NCBI GenBank assembly: GCA_001599915.1
Contig: BCIG01000001.1
Span: 744,001-808,000 of the forward strand
Length of the DNA stretch: 64,000 nucleotides
Direction: 5' to 3'
From: Symbiotaphrina buchneri
Taxonomy: Eukaryota > Ascomycota > Symbiotaphrinales > Symbiotaphrinaceae
The notes beneath the pieces were generated by a model that worked only from the letters and a program-made list of their open reading frames with translations, searched no databases and had not been told where the DNA came from. Below, piece after piece: positions 1 through 11,422 of the stretch (position 1 is its first letter; each line of letters opens with the position of its first letter). The position numbers were made by a program, and so were the translations under genes.

Positions 1-1028
1 ACCGAGGAAAGCAGATAAACGAGCTCAATCTGACCATTGTTGAAGCGACGACCTCGCACATCGACGGCTTGATCGATGACAATGCCGCTGAAGAGGTTGA
101 TTCATCTGCAGCAGGACGGGTCTGCGGGTTGGCTGTAGGCGGGGCTCTTTGAGAGATACCAGACGGGTGCCCAATTGGGCGGGCTACATTGGCAGCAGGC
201 CGGGTTTGGATACTAGACTGGGCGCCTCCAGATATCACCTGGCTGGCTCCAACGCTCGACAGATCTGCCTGCAGCGTAGCGCTGCTTGGCCACATAGGAA
301 GGGTGAACGAGGATCTCTCTGTCCACTCCTCACACACCGCCATGTCGTGAGCATTGTCGTTGGATGTCTCCTCATCAAGTTCTTCCCCGAAAAGTGCTCC
401 GAGTGAGTCCTGGACCTCCGTGGCGGGGGCTCCCCCATCAGGGGGACGGAGTCCTCCTCTGGGATTCCCGCCTCCCTGCAAATTTGCAGGATCTTTGCAA
501 GCACATCGGCGTTATGAAGGATTTGGTGAGCCATGGTGCTTGCTGGGGAGAAGGTGGTGACGTGTAGACCATTTTTGGCGATTTCAAGCGTATCATTCCC
601 TGTAGCATGACCTCGCACCAACGAATCCATGCATGTGGACTGTGTAGAAGCAGGCGCATGCGTGACTGAAAATATTGATCCTTGGCCGGCAGGACGAGGT
701 TTTCAAAGAGCTTTCTCAGGGTGGGGACGACCGGGAGAGCGATAGTGGCGATAAGCAGATCCAAGGGTACGGCGTAGCGTGAGGAACATGTTGATGATGG
801 ACATGGGTATAGGTATTGCGCCTTACCAGCGATGACGCTCAGCAGATGCCCCTGTTTTGAAAGAACGTACTCCATCGAGTGCATCAAAGCCAACCCGAAA
901 GCCGACCTTAGTCTCAACATATCGTGCGAGACTCCCTTCCTCCGCTTGTTTCCCGTTCGGTTCAGGGGCATTGCATCATGGGATCGATCCAGGCTCGAAT
1001 CTTCTTCTCCCTCCACGGCCGTATTCAA
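1..1028 (-). CDS. Partial gene of unknown function, running off the left edge
   Basis: I do not recognise the family. Read on the minus strand, one frame stays open from about position 440 to the window edge with ordinary codon use and a Ser/Thr/Pro/Ala-rich composition, such as a disordered C-terminal region would have. Upstream, an open stretch from about 1028 to 816 meets a good donor (GTAAGG) and can be joined in phase to an acceptor TTTTCAG near 673. The following exon reads through LAKILQICREA. Around 430-470 the reading frame changes without an intron I can define, so the gene may be damaged, carry a sequence error, or be mis-modelled there. The true 5' end is not resolved. A regulator with a disordered tail is possible, but that is only an impression. 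Confidence 0.35.
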
Positions 1029-3583
1029 CCCGTAATCCGGGGTGAGTTCTCACGCCCCTCTTCGGGAGGACTGGCTGCTTCATGTAGAGCCATGAGCTAT
1101 GTTGTGCTGTTCGTTTGTACTCTATTTCTCGAGACGCCACGGACTCTCCCAAGCTTTGAAGCATGTTTAGGGCTATTTCTGATAGTACCGGATAATGGTC
1201 CATGACTGATCGTCAGCCTTTGATAGGATATGGTGGAGACGTTCTGTGACGGGATGGTCTATCAGGGTCCTCGTATGGTGCAAAATTGTGATTCAATTTT
1301 GCTTGGAATGTCGCTGTTCGACCAACGTCCGCAAATAGTCTTTGAAGGGAAATCCAAGCCAGTCACCCGGAATGGGCCGTTCCTAGTGTCTCTGCTTCGG
1401 ATCGCTCCACAGGACATCGAGAGGCATAGACCAAGGTGAAGATCACTTGCAACAGCGACCTTTCTACTGTTGTGGCATACTTGCTCGGTTCAATATAGCC
1501 CTGCCGCTTCCCGCCTGTCCTGGCACCCTCTCCATTTCATCCGCCAACGCGGCATCATAGGTGATCCTGTCACCTGGTACTGCCTCAGCATCGGCACTGC
1601 GGTACCATTCTTGCGGATCCACATCTGCCATGTGCTGATCCCCATCTCCTGCATTCTCCTGGGCTTGCAGTTGCCCTCTTCCTCGCCCTTGGCCTTGGCC
1701 ATGTCCTCCTCCTCCTCAGTTGACGCCGGCCGCCCAGCGGTCTCAACCATGTCGACTTCTGAGTCGGTTTGAACTACTCCTCCCTCGAATATACTCCACT
1801 AGGTAAGCTTCATAAACGAGGTCTCGGAGTTTCTCCAGTACTGCTTCCTTCTTGGAACTATCCTCTGTATCACTATTTCTTTTCTCCTTCTACCCTGCTG
1901 CTTGTGTTGCTGGTATTGCTGCTGACGGTGGTACTGTTGGCCCATCTGTTTCATCTGCTGCTATCGGCGGGGGTCGCCGTCAATATTAACAGTTGTGACG
2001 GCTTCGCAAGGACGATCGACTGGTGCGTACGGGTGCTGACCGTCTTCATGGCGTGGGCTTCGGCCATACAGAATGCTCTCCCTATAAATGCGTGAGCTTA
2101 TGCTATAGATCGGGAAAGTTGTAGCCTCCAGTAGCGTCAAAACGGACGACACGAGGGGACCAGCATTGGCACATGGCCAAGAACGGCTGAGATGAACACG
2201 GCCTTGACCAAAGCGATATCAAGGCCTTGAGGGGTGCGAAGACATTGAATGTACACTATACACATCAGAACGCGACGCCTGACTAGTCCGCATCGAGGGA
2301 ATTTACCTACCCCTGAAGAATTGAAGACAACACCGTGCCTTCCAGTCTCGAGTTCCATCAGCACACGCGATCCTCATTTGCCTCGCTGATCTCGTTGTGA
2401 TAGGCGCGCGAGACGACGAACTTTGTCGGCAGCATTGCGCAGAGACGTCGGGATCGGCTCAGTTAGGCCGAGAAGAACGCATGGAAAGAGCAAGGGAACC
2501 ACTTACCGTATGGCAGTCTTCGAAGTTACCCAGGGGCTCTCCAACAAATCTCCGAATGCATCTCCCACCCAGTCATGCCTCTTTTGGACGCCGTGCTTAC
2601 CCGTACGCGACGCAGGTTCCGGGAGCTTGGTGGGGCTGCCACGGAGGAAGGTCACCACAAGAGCCGTTAGGCAGCACGGAGAGAGAACCTTCGAAGAGAG
2701 AATCGGACATGACAGAACTGTCCACCCAGCCTCTCAATCCCATCCCCCATGATCAGCGTCAACTTTATATATCCATAGAGCATACCCTTGGTCTGTGTCA
2801 TTGCATCTTTGAATTCCGGGTTTCCCTTCTTTTTACGCCCCCACAGTTTCACTCTCCGGAGCTTCCTGCTGCTCGGCAGTCGCTGCAGCATCGCGAAGGA
2901 CAGGGATCACCTTCTTAGGCAAGTCCTTGCCCCCGTTTCTGGGTCTTGGACCGACCCTGTTGCTTTAATGCGCCGAACCCCTAAATATAGCCGCACAAGG
3001 CAGGCTTTATTCGCAGGATCTCCATAAGCTGCCTCTTGAAGAGGAGCCGGGCGGTATCTCTCGATGAGGCCACTCCCGACCATTTCAGGCGATGGAAGGA
3101 TCCTTTCCGTTTCCAAGACATACCTTGGTCCCCGCAGAGAGTTAAATGACATGGCTGGCCTCTTTGGCTCAGCTCAAGGTTCCAGCTCGCCTTGTCGTAT
3201 TGGTCGTCTACTTCTTCGACGAACTGACGATAATCGTCAAAACCGGCCTCCTTGCGCCCCAAAGGCGTGCATTATCGCTCCATATCTTGGGGTAATTCCA
3301 ACATCTCGGTTCCGGTCGGTGGTTTTCCGTCCTGGCCATGAATGGAAATTCGGCCCTGTTCGCGGACCACCACAGGAGATTATCCTTACTGCGAAACCCA
3401 TAGACGGCTGATGGATGGGACGTGCAAGGCTAAGCTTGAGTCTTCTTCGAGGGCCTTATGAACTGCCTCGAACGCTCCGGAATGACAAACGAGAATCAGG
3501 ACCCAGGTGGTCGCATAGCTCAGCGCGCGATCCCTGACGGTGCTGAACCAGTCAGAACCGTAAGCAGATTTGATCAGTTCTCG
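1029..3583. other. Gene-poor stretch with decayed coding-like segments
   Basis: No intact gene is visible. Several minus-strand segments have protein-like composition: a Glu-rich piece around 1750-1490, a Gln-rich piece around 1960-1850, and pieces with ordinary composition around 3260-2670. They lie in different frames and cannot be assembled into one plausible spliced gene. I could not assign any of them to a family. The simplest reading is one or more decayed genes. Nothing on the plus strand looks better. Confidence 0.4.
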
Positions 3584-3737
3584 TCATCGCCTTTCGATGA
3601 TGACGGAAATACAGTAGGAATGTGTATGTTGATGTGAGAATTTATGAGTGATGAGTGAGCCACCTCGCTGAAAGGTGGGAATGGTTCCTGTGCACTGAAT
3701 TTTGCGCTGCCATGTCTCCAAGGACATTTGCATAGTA

Positions 3738-4640
3738 GCGACGGGAACTGTCATCGTTCCGCGCTGTTTGCTGAAATTCCCAGTCGTGAAACAGAACCTT
3801 TTCAAGGACCCAGGACGGAAAATCCGATCTTTGGAAAGACATGGATCTATATATGTATATCTACTCACCAAATATGCAAAGGTAATGCATAAGCCTATTA
3901 GGCAGCACGACGTTGCGCCGTACCACGTTCCCTCAGCACCCTTTCCTGATCTTCCAACCGCTTTGCTGTAAGATCGTGCTCCCCAGGGACGGATTCCAGA
4001 CTTCAGCTTGCTCTCCTTCAGGCAGAGAGAACAGGTGCACTCAAAATTCCCACTCTTTCTGCAGTATGCTTGGCGGGTTGCGTACGTCTCGGCGGGTATA
4101 ATGCGAGCATAACCAGTCGTACACTTCGCTTTCTTTTATGGTGGAGAGCAAGGTATATATGTCATACACAGGTATGTAAGGTATATAATGAAGTATCAGT
4201 ATATCAGACAGCCGCGGTGGACAGAGCCCCACATTCCTTCCTATTAAGAAAAGGGGGAAGAAGAGACTCCTGCTCCCTGAGGCAGGAGAAGGAGCAAGAG
4301 CAGCAGCTTAAGAAGGAGAAGTACGGCCGTTATATATACCTACCAGTCCGCCCCTTAGTGACTCACCTTGTCACCCTACTATTACTCATTCTTTTGTTTG
4401 CTACCCTTGCCCCTCGCGTATTCGTGTCCTATGTCTGACACTTTTCCAATGTTTGCCTGCTCCATTCCGGCTTCTCACTTTTCACTGCTCCTCTCCCCGC
4501 TTCCCGCTTTCTTCCTCCCCGCTCTTCATTCACTGACCCGCCCATGTACCCTTCCCGGACGCAGAAACATAGATGCGAAAAGCAATATAGGAGGCAAACA
4601 ATTTCCATTTCTTCATCGGCTGGATGCTAGGACGTTGCTC
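3738..4640. repeat. Diverged direct repeat, copy 1 (~0.9 kb)
   Basis: This segment matches 5821-6650 in the same orientation over most of its length. Clear anchor blocks are the region around 3775-3830 (CAGTCGTGAAACAGAAC), the block at 3900-3925 (AGGCAGCACGACGTTG), and the pyrimidine-rich block at 4375-4540 (TTTTCCAATGTTTGCCTGCTC). By eye the copies differ by many substitutions and some indels, including indels not divisible by three inside the best-conserved parts, which argues against a shared coding role. The right half resembles a CT-rich fungal promoter. It may be a decayed duplicate of a former gene with its promoter. Confidence 0.6.
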
Positions 4641-5175
4641 TGACTCACTAACCTCACATTAACCTACCCTAATACCGGTGACTCAGCAGAAACAACGTTT
4701 TAACAATGTTGCTAATAGCAAGCATATTTAACATCACTAGACTTATAGGGCATATATAGTTAGCTACACCAAGCTCCGGCCGAAAATACTATCTTTAAAC
4801 AAAGTGCAAAGCTTCAAAACAACTTGGACGGCTGCACTGTGATTGTGATGGTCACCATACTAATTTGTTAGGGGAAACCATAGGTGATGTGGTTGAAGCT
4901 CGGTAACTTTTTGGTCAGTTTGACTCCCTATTCAACTCCCCTGAAGCATCGCGCTGCTGTACCCCTTTTCGATTGAAAAGGGGTGACAATGCCCAGCGAC
5001 TCTAGATTCTATTCATTCACTAAGCTTGAGACAAGGCACATACTATCCTTCCATAGCAGTTCAACGAAGAGTGACAGAAGATAATAATGTTATTCTTATT
5101 CCCTCCTGAAGTTGCCGTCTAACGAACGAGTTCAAGGTCACTGTTCAACCAGATACTGCTTTCTTGCAGTCTGCT

Positions 5176-5535
5176 TTACAGCTCTTCAGCAACTGTCTCT
5201 GCATCTGCGGCCTTATAACTATCAACTGTAGCCGTGGTCAACTTTGCAAACAAGCCCATCGCCATTATGTCTTCCTCCTGATGATCCGTCTCCCCGGCGT
5301 CATCAAATGTATTGCCCTCGTATACAGATGGGGGGAGCTCCAATCCGGAGATATTTCTTGCCAGAGAGGGAAGTGTTGTCTTGCGCAGATATGGGCCTGG
5401 AGATGCCCAAAACAACCTACTCTCCACGGCTTTGGTCCTGCCGTCGAACTTGACATTTTTCGCGTTCATATACGTCATAACGAAACGGAAATAGAGGTAA
5501 GGCCGTGCTGGGCGATTCTCCGTCAAAAACTTCAA
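5176..5535 (-). pseudogene. Possible remnant of an HNH-nuclease-type fungal protein
   Basis: A 119-codon open stretch with convincing protein composition (YLYFRFVMTYMNAKNVK, then LARNISGLELPPS, then an acidic tail). From memory it resembles the C-terminal half of fungal proteins annotated as HNH-nuclease-domain proteins, but the HNH motif itself is not present here. A further coding-like piece upstream (about 5735-5600, containing KWKCIVINNKLLKE) lies in another frame and could be a preceding exon. No start is found before the copy-2 repeat begins at about 5821. It is best treated as a 5'-truncated remnant lying between the two repeat copies. The family assignment is weak. Confidence 0.3.
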
Positions 5536-5820
5536 CTCGCGCCCGTCGATGTCCTACTCAAGTGTCAGCAATGCTTTATACAGAGTCTAATGGAGCTGGC
5601 CATTCATACACTCCAATACACCTGTCTCATTTCACCAGATTCGGATATGCGTTGCACACAGATCTCTTTCAGGAGCTTGTTATTGATCACGATGCATTTC
5701 CACTTACTCTGGAGACTTTCTTGCATCATTCGATGCTTCTTTCGTTAAGAGATGTTTGCTGACATTGTTCAACGATTCTATATCCTCGAAACTATTGTGA
5801 CACGTCGCCTTTGATGACGG

Positions 5821-6650
5821 CGGCCAACTGTCGTCGTTCTGCGCTGCTTGCTGAAATTCTCAGTCGTGAAACAGAACTTCTTCAAGAAGCAAGGGACAGA
5901 AAATCCGATTTTTGGGAAAACGTGGATCGCTATCTGTGAATCTGCTCGCAGGACGTGCAGATCTAATACAATCCGTGCTGTTAGGCAGCACGACGTTGTG
6001 CCGTACCATATTCTCTCAGCTCCATTTCGTGATCTTTCATTTGCTTCGCCGTAAGACCGTAGTCCCCAGGAACGGATTCCATCAGAGAAGAATGTGTGCA
6101 CAAGCTGTACCATCCGCCGTATGTTTTGGTATATGGTGGATAGCGAAGCTTTATATAATGCACGAATGAATAGGTATATGTCTGTATATGTATGTGGATA
6201 TATATGCACAGATGTATCCAACACCGGGGTGGAAGACGTCCCACATGCCATCCTATCAAGCAAAAGAAAGTCGTTCTGACAGGAGCAGAATCAGCACAGG
6301 AACAGCAGCCTAGAAAGAAGAAGGAAGAGTGCAGTTGTTATATACCCAATAACCCACCCGCCCGGTCACCTAACTCAGCCCCCTATTACTCATAGTTTTG
6401 TTTGCTACCCTTCCCCTCTTGCCCTTCCGCATGCCCATTCGAGCGTTTGAGAGTTTCACTTTTCCAATGTTTGCCTGCTCCCATCCACTTCCCCTCTTCC
6501 TTGCTTCCCGGCTTCCTCCGCAGGACCCCGCTCTTCATTCACTTACTCATCTATGCATCCCTGCCGACAGCAGAAAAGCAAACACAAAAAACAAAATCAC
6601 AAAAGAGCGCAAGCAAACATTCTCTATCTTTTACGAGCTGGACGCAGGGA
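5821..6650. repeat. Diverged direct repeat, copy 2 (~0.83 kb)
   Basis: Second copy of the repeat at 3738-4640, same orientation, about 2.0-2.1 kb downstream. The left ends align near CTGTC(A/G)TCGTTC(C/T)GCGCTG and the right ends near CTGGA(T/C)GC(T/A)(A/G)GG. The short open frames seen on both strands in each copy are not conserved in frame between copies, so I do not call genes in either. Confidence 0.6.
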
Positions 6651-7004
6651 TAACTAGAATTACCCATGCAGGTACCTATTGTACATCCCTGGGCACTGTA
6701 CTCATGTACTCATGGTGACTACTGCTGGCTGGATGGCTTACTACCTACGTGTCCTTAATCAAGCACCGAAAGGTTGGTGGAAAGGGGAACAAGCGGCTGA
6801 GACTCAGACGGGTAAGGTAGGTAACTAGCTTTTTGAAACGGCACCGGGGCCCTGGCTGCATTCTGGCTGCTGAGATGAGTCACTCTCTGCTATGCTATGC
6901 TCTACCTGCCCGAGCTCGTCGTCGGTTTGCTCTCTACCTGCATGCTTCCACTGCCTCCCATTCCCGCTCTGCTTCCCGTCTCCCGCCAGTCTGACTCTCT
7001 CTCT

Positions 7005-7045
7005 CGATTGATCGATCGATCGATCGATTGATTGATCGATTGATT
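7005..7045. repeat. Self-complementary GATC/GATT tetranucleotide tract
   Basis: A run of GATC and GATT units (TCGATTGATCGATCGATCGA and its continuation) ends 3 bases downstream of the SDR stop codon on the minus strand, so it lies in that gene's 3' UTR. The GATC core is its own reverse complement and could fold as a hairpin in RNA or a cruciform in DNA. No function can be read from sequence alone. Confidence 0.8.
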
Positions 7046-7048
7046 CAC

Positions 7049-8219
7049 TCAAGGCAATGTGTACGCGCCATCAATAACAATATCCGCGCCGGTCATATAG
7101 CTGCTCGCATCGCTCGCCGCAAAGACATATGCCTGCCATCAAACATCATCAGCATTCCACTCTCTCTCCAAACCACCTGCAACCCCTCCGCAAACAATAC
7201 ACAGCAAGCAACACAAAAAGAAAAAAAGGAAAACACAGGAAGGGCAACGACTCACCCCCTTCAGCTCTCCCGGGTCGGCAAACCGCTTGGCAGGGACCAT
7301 GTCGAACCACTTATCGCGCCATTCCGCGGGATGGATGCCCAGCATGTCCGTCTCGATGAAGCCCGGCGAGATGCAGTTGACGCGGCACGTGTCGATCCAC
7401 TCGACCGCCAGGCATTTCGCCAGCTGCACCACTGCTGCTTTCGAGGCGTTGTACTATTTGCCATCAAACACGCATCAGTCACCACCGCCAGCACCACCAC
7501 GCGGCAAGATCCCCACCGCCGTCAGGGAGAAAGTAGGGGAGAAGAACATACAGCAGCCTGTTTCTGCGGCACATTAACCAACCCCGCGCTCACACTCGCC
7601 GTAACGACAATCTTGCCCGTGCCCTTCTCCATTTTGCCCTCTTTCTGCGCCTGCATCCACCACCTCGCAGCCGCCTGCGCGGAATAAAACGCACCATCCA
7701 AATTCACGCTCGTGATCGCGCTGAACTGCGCCGGCGTGTACTCCTCAGCCGGGACGTGCTCGCAGACGCCCGCGTTGGCGACCACAATATCCAGCCGTCC
7801 AAAGTCCTTCGCGATCTGCGCGAACACGGCTGCGGTGGCCGCGGCGTCGGTGATGTTGCATTGGTAGGCTCGGCACGTGGTTGAGGTTTCGCTGGAGAGA
7901 GAGGATGCGGTGGAGGGCGCGGTTTTGGATGTGCTGTAGAGGATGGCGAGCTGTCGAGCGGAGGGGGTGTGTGAGCGGTTACTCTCTCGACTTGAGGGAT
8001 GGCAGAGGGAGGGAGGGAGGAACTGACATCTGCGCCCGCCTCGGCGAGACCACGCGATACTTCCAGGCCGATTCCTCGTGCGCCTCCTACAGACCGTACG
8101 TCAGCTTCTGGTCCGCTCCCTAAGTCCACTCTAGGTAGCTCACCCGTCACGACCGCAACCTTGCCTTTGAGGCTGAACTGCTGCAGAACATGCGAAGAAG
8201 CCGGTTTGTACAGAACCAT
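7049..8219 (-). CDS. Short-chain dehydrogenase/reductase (polyol/sorbose-reductase-like)
   Basis: NAD(P)-dependent SDR of about 271 residues, encoded by five exons: 8219-8144, 8086-8028, 7950-7552, 7453-7256 and 7132-7049. All junctions are GT-AG and in phase. The spliced protein has the cofactor motif VTGGARGIG (split by intron 1), NAGV, an SVSAG stretch near the expected catalytic serine, the catalytic YNASK, and SPGFIETDM after it. The C-terminus GADIVIDGAYTLP is typical of classical SDRs. Within the family it most resembles fungal NADP-dependent mannitol dehydrogenase/sorbose reductase-type enzymes, which interconvert polyols and ketoses in the cytosol; that substrate is inference. Start choice: the ATG precedes an N-terminal extension of normal length before the Rossmann motif. 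No truncation is seen. Confidence 0.88.
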
Positions 8220-8773
8220 CTTGACGGGCAGCGAGGGAGGATTGAAATGATCTTGGCGGCCAGTGAGGGAGAAATGAAATGACCTTGATAGCCTGTGACC
8301 GACGATTGAAAATTTGAAACAACGTTGTTGGAGCTGGAGTGCAGAGGTGAGGAAGGAAGCCGCGAGTGACGCGGAGAAAAGTACGGACGTGGGGCAGCGA
8401 GCGGGCAGGAGCGTCGGTGACGATGGATAAGGAAGGTCACGCGAGGGAAACGTCGCTTGATTGGTGCGCTTGTGTTGTCCCTTCGCGCTCAGTCTTTATG
8501 GAAGTGCGCAGGGGTCTTGGCTCGGATTATCTTGATTTTATTGCCGAACGTTTAACAACGAGTGAATGAAGGCGGAGATTAATAAGAAGATGCAGCTTCA
8601 ATGTGGAAGAGAAGGATGGATTGGATATTGATCGTTCTTTCAGAAGCAGTCGCTTGTCAATTTTATACAGCGTAAAGAAAGATAGACACCAGTGATCCAA
8701 CACATCTCCTCCAAGCCACCGTATTCACAGACGATATCACGCACAGAATCCATCCGCTGCCTCACTGCCGCCC
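8220..8773. other. Intergenic: SDR promoter and 3' end of the amidohydrolase
   Basis: Tandem minus-strand spacing between the amidohydrolase stop and the SDR start. It must contain the SDR promoter and the 3' UTR of the upstream gene. No clear operator, repeat or RNA gene was seen. Confidence 0.5.
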
Positions 8774-10298
8774 CTATTTCTTACCATGCGTCTCCCGGAT
8801 ATGCTGATCATACCTGAGATACGCCCCGAGGAGGACTTGGGCGCCCGCAGCACAACTACTCGAGATCAGCAGCAGTCCAAGGATAAAGAAACAGTACGGC
8901 CGTGATAGGGACTTACTCTTCGGGCCTCGAGTACTCCGCAGGATTATGGCTCACGCCGTCCCGGCAGCGTACGAAGACCATCGCCGTCGGGACCTTTTTG
9001 GAGGTGTAGACACTAGACATCCAGTCAATCATCCATACCTTAGCTTCTGTATGCCGTACTGGATTGGGCACGTACCTATCATGCCCAGCACCACTAACAA
9101 GCTCCATCCTACACCCAATCTCCCCGGCCGACTCTCTTACGCACTGCACCATGGTCGGATCAAAATTCGTCGCAGGCGAGGTCCAGAAATTATCAATCTC
9201 CAACTTCAGGCCATGCTCGTCCGCAATCCTCGCAAACCCCTCCCTACACAGCCTCTCAATCTCCTGCACATCCTCATCATACGGGCTACGCACATCCAAG
9301 CTCATCTGGACATGTCCAGCAATCGTATTAATGCTCTGCGGGCCCGAATTAATAACCGCGATCGTCGCGCGGCCGCCACGCTCAGCCAGCGGGCCGGAGG
9401 TGACGATCTCGTTGGTCTTAACGATCATCTTCGCCGCGCCGAGCAGCGCGTCGCTGCGCCGGACCATGGGCGTCGTGCCGGTGTGCGCTTCGCGGCCGAC
9501 GAGGTGCAGGTGGTACCAGCGGATACTCTGCACGCCTTTGACGACGGACGCGGCCTGCGTGGCTTGGTCGAGGATGGGGCCTTGCTCGATATGCACTTCA
9601 AAGTGTGCGAGCAGCGGGTTCGCATCATAGGAACAGGGTACGTCGCCAAGATACCCGATGCGCTGGAGTTCGTCCTTCAGCGTGACCCCCTCGGCGTCGG
9701 TGCGCGAGTGGCCGTATTCCGTGGTGAACGCGCCGCCCCAGACGCCGGACGCCAGCATAGCCGGTGGGAAGCGCGCGCCTTCTTCATTGGTCCAGTCGAT
9801 GACGGCGAGCGGGGCGTAGGTCTGGATGTTATTCTCGTGGACCACGCGCAGGACTTCGATGCCGGAGATGACGCCTAGGATGCCGTCGTATTTTCCTCCC
9901 GTTGGCTGCGTGTCCAGGTGCGAGCCGAGCCCGATGGGCGGCAGGTCGTTGTTCTGGCCCGGCCGGATCGCGAAGATGTTCCCCATCGCGTCGATCTTGT
10001 GCTGGCAGCCGTATTTTTTGGTCTCTTGGGTGAACCAGTCTCGCACGGCTTTATCGTCGTTGTTGAGGGTGAGCCGGTCTGGGACGAATCAGTAAACGGT
10101 GCTCAGCAGAGCAGAAGTAGTTAGATCTTTGACTCACTCATGCCCCCGTCCGGTGTGCTGTAGCATGATCAGCCATCTCCTGTTCAAAGGTCAATCTCGC
10201 ACTTACTTTCCCCATGAACACGACTCCTCTATCGACCGAACCGTGCGTTCAGCATTGATCTTGATGCCAGCAAAAGGCGACACCGGCAGGGATCCCAT
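8774..10298 (-). CDS. M20-type amidohydrolase, hydantoinase/carbamoylase family
   Basis: Predicted metal-dependent C-N hydrolase (N-carbamoyl-amino-acid hydrolase, beta-ureidopropionase or ureidoglycolate-type amidase) of about 430 residues. Five exons fit: an N-terminal exon from the ATG at 10298 (INAERTVRSIEES), a tiny 20-nt exon encoding TPDGGM, the long central exon, an exon starting SVYTSKKVP after a GTACGT...TAG intron near 9075-9015, and a last exon ending ETHGKK. Metal-binding motifs are in the expected order: GSHLDT, an Asp in KYDGILG, the NEEGARF glutamates, FEVHIEQG and SHNPAEYS. The dimerisation or lid domain lies between them. Such enzymes act in pyrimidine, purine or carbamoyl-amino-acid degradation; the true substrate cannot be read. 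All junctions are in phase, so it looks intact. Confidence 0.85.
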
Positions 10299-10450
10299 GA
10301 TGTCTCTAGACTCAAATCTTCAAGACACAACTGCCTGTACAACAGATTTCACTCCGAAACCCAGACGATTCTTACAAGTCCCAATGTCGCAACAACAACG
10401 AAGAATCCTTGAATCCGGCGAGCTTTCGGCGCGGGGGATATTAGCGGCCA

Positions 10451-10863
10451 TCTGCGGGCAAGACGGAGTTGGCCGCTGCCGCCGAGACGATAGCGGTTAG
10501 CTGCCGAGGACTGCCACGCTATCATTCGGAGATCGTCGCCCAGCTCATGCTCAAGTCCGTGCCGCAGGAGACTATGGATCACTTGCTTCGCCACCTCGAG
10601 CGCGACCGGGGAAGTTTGGTGAGTTGGGAATGCGCAGTGGCTTCATCCATTGACTACCTTAGTTTTGTGGAGCAGGTGCTGGCGTCTGTTTCCAGACCAA
10701 GGCGAAGGCGCCATCTACAGAGTCGTCAATCTTCCCTTCTTTTCCTTTCTTTCGTTTCCTTACCTTTTCAGAATCAAGACTTTGTCACCAAGCATGGATA
10801 TGCCTAAAGAGCTGCAGGAAGAATACCGGGATGTCCTGCGTGTCCGATATATGCCCGGTTGAG
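10451..10863 (+). CDS. Hypothetical small gene or gene fragment
   Basis: An exon-like stretch from about 10451 to 10620 reads KTELAAAAETIAVS and then PRYHSEIVAQLMLKSVPQET, with good codon use, and ends at a strong donor GTGAGT. An acceptor TTAG lies about 40 nt downstream. The following open frame ends at 10861-10863 with a basic, charged tail (KELQEEYRDVLRVRYMPG). I recognise no family, and no convincing start codon precedes the exon: an in-frame stop lies just upstream unless an intron ends there. It could be a fragment of a larger lost gene. Confidence 0.25.
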
Positions 10864-11422
10864 CGAGCGTCCTTCATGGTTCTTCTGAAAAAGCATTGTG
10901 CAAGCCACAATGGGAACCAGAGCCCAACGCTACTCCAGCATCACCATATCCGACCCTAATTTTCCAGTTGGCCTCTGTCTAGCTATCTCGCTCACGACGC
11001 CAAGAGCCGGTTGTGGTGGCTGGCTGTGCTATTGTTACTTGATGGATTCCTCGGTCTTGTCAGCCTGAGTAAAGTGCGGTCCAACATGCTGCTGAAGCAC
11101 CTGAAGCAACAGATATTGCGGTTTGATCGTATATTAATATCACATATCGACCGATCAGCGCCTTGGGGACGATGCAAGACGGAATAATAATATCGAAGCT
11201 CAAGTGACACAGGAACTCGGTTGTCATTATTACTGGTTGGACGCCTCGCGCCGTCGTTTCAGGCAGCCAGCACTGCCCGTGGGGCTATGTTTGCGGCACA
11301 GCCGGGCGCCTACAACCGCCCGACAACACATCATTATGAATGAGCAACGTCTTGCAGTTTAAACTTGACACTCGCTTTCAATGATGGACCCATAACGAGA
11401 TTCTTGATGTACAACCCGCATC
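10864..11422. other. Intergenic, nothing recognised
   Basis: Moderately AT-rich spacer with only short frames on both strands. It presumably contains the promoter of the membrane-protein gene that starts at 11423. Confidence 0.5.
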
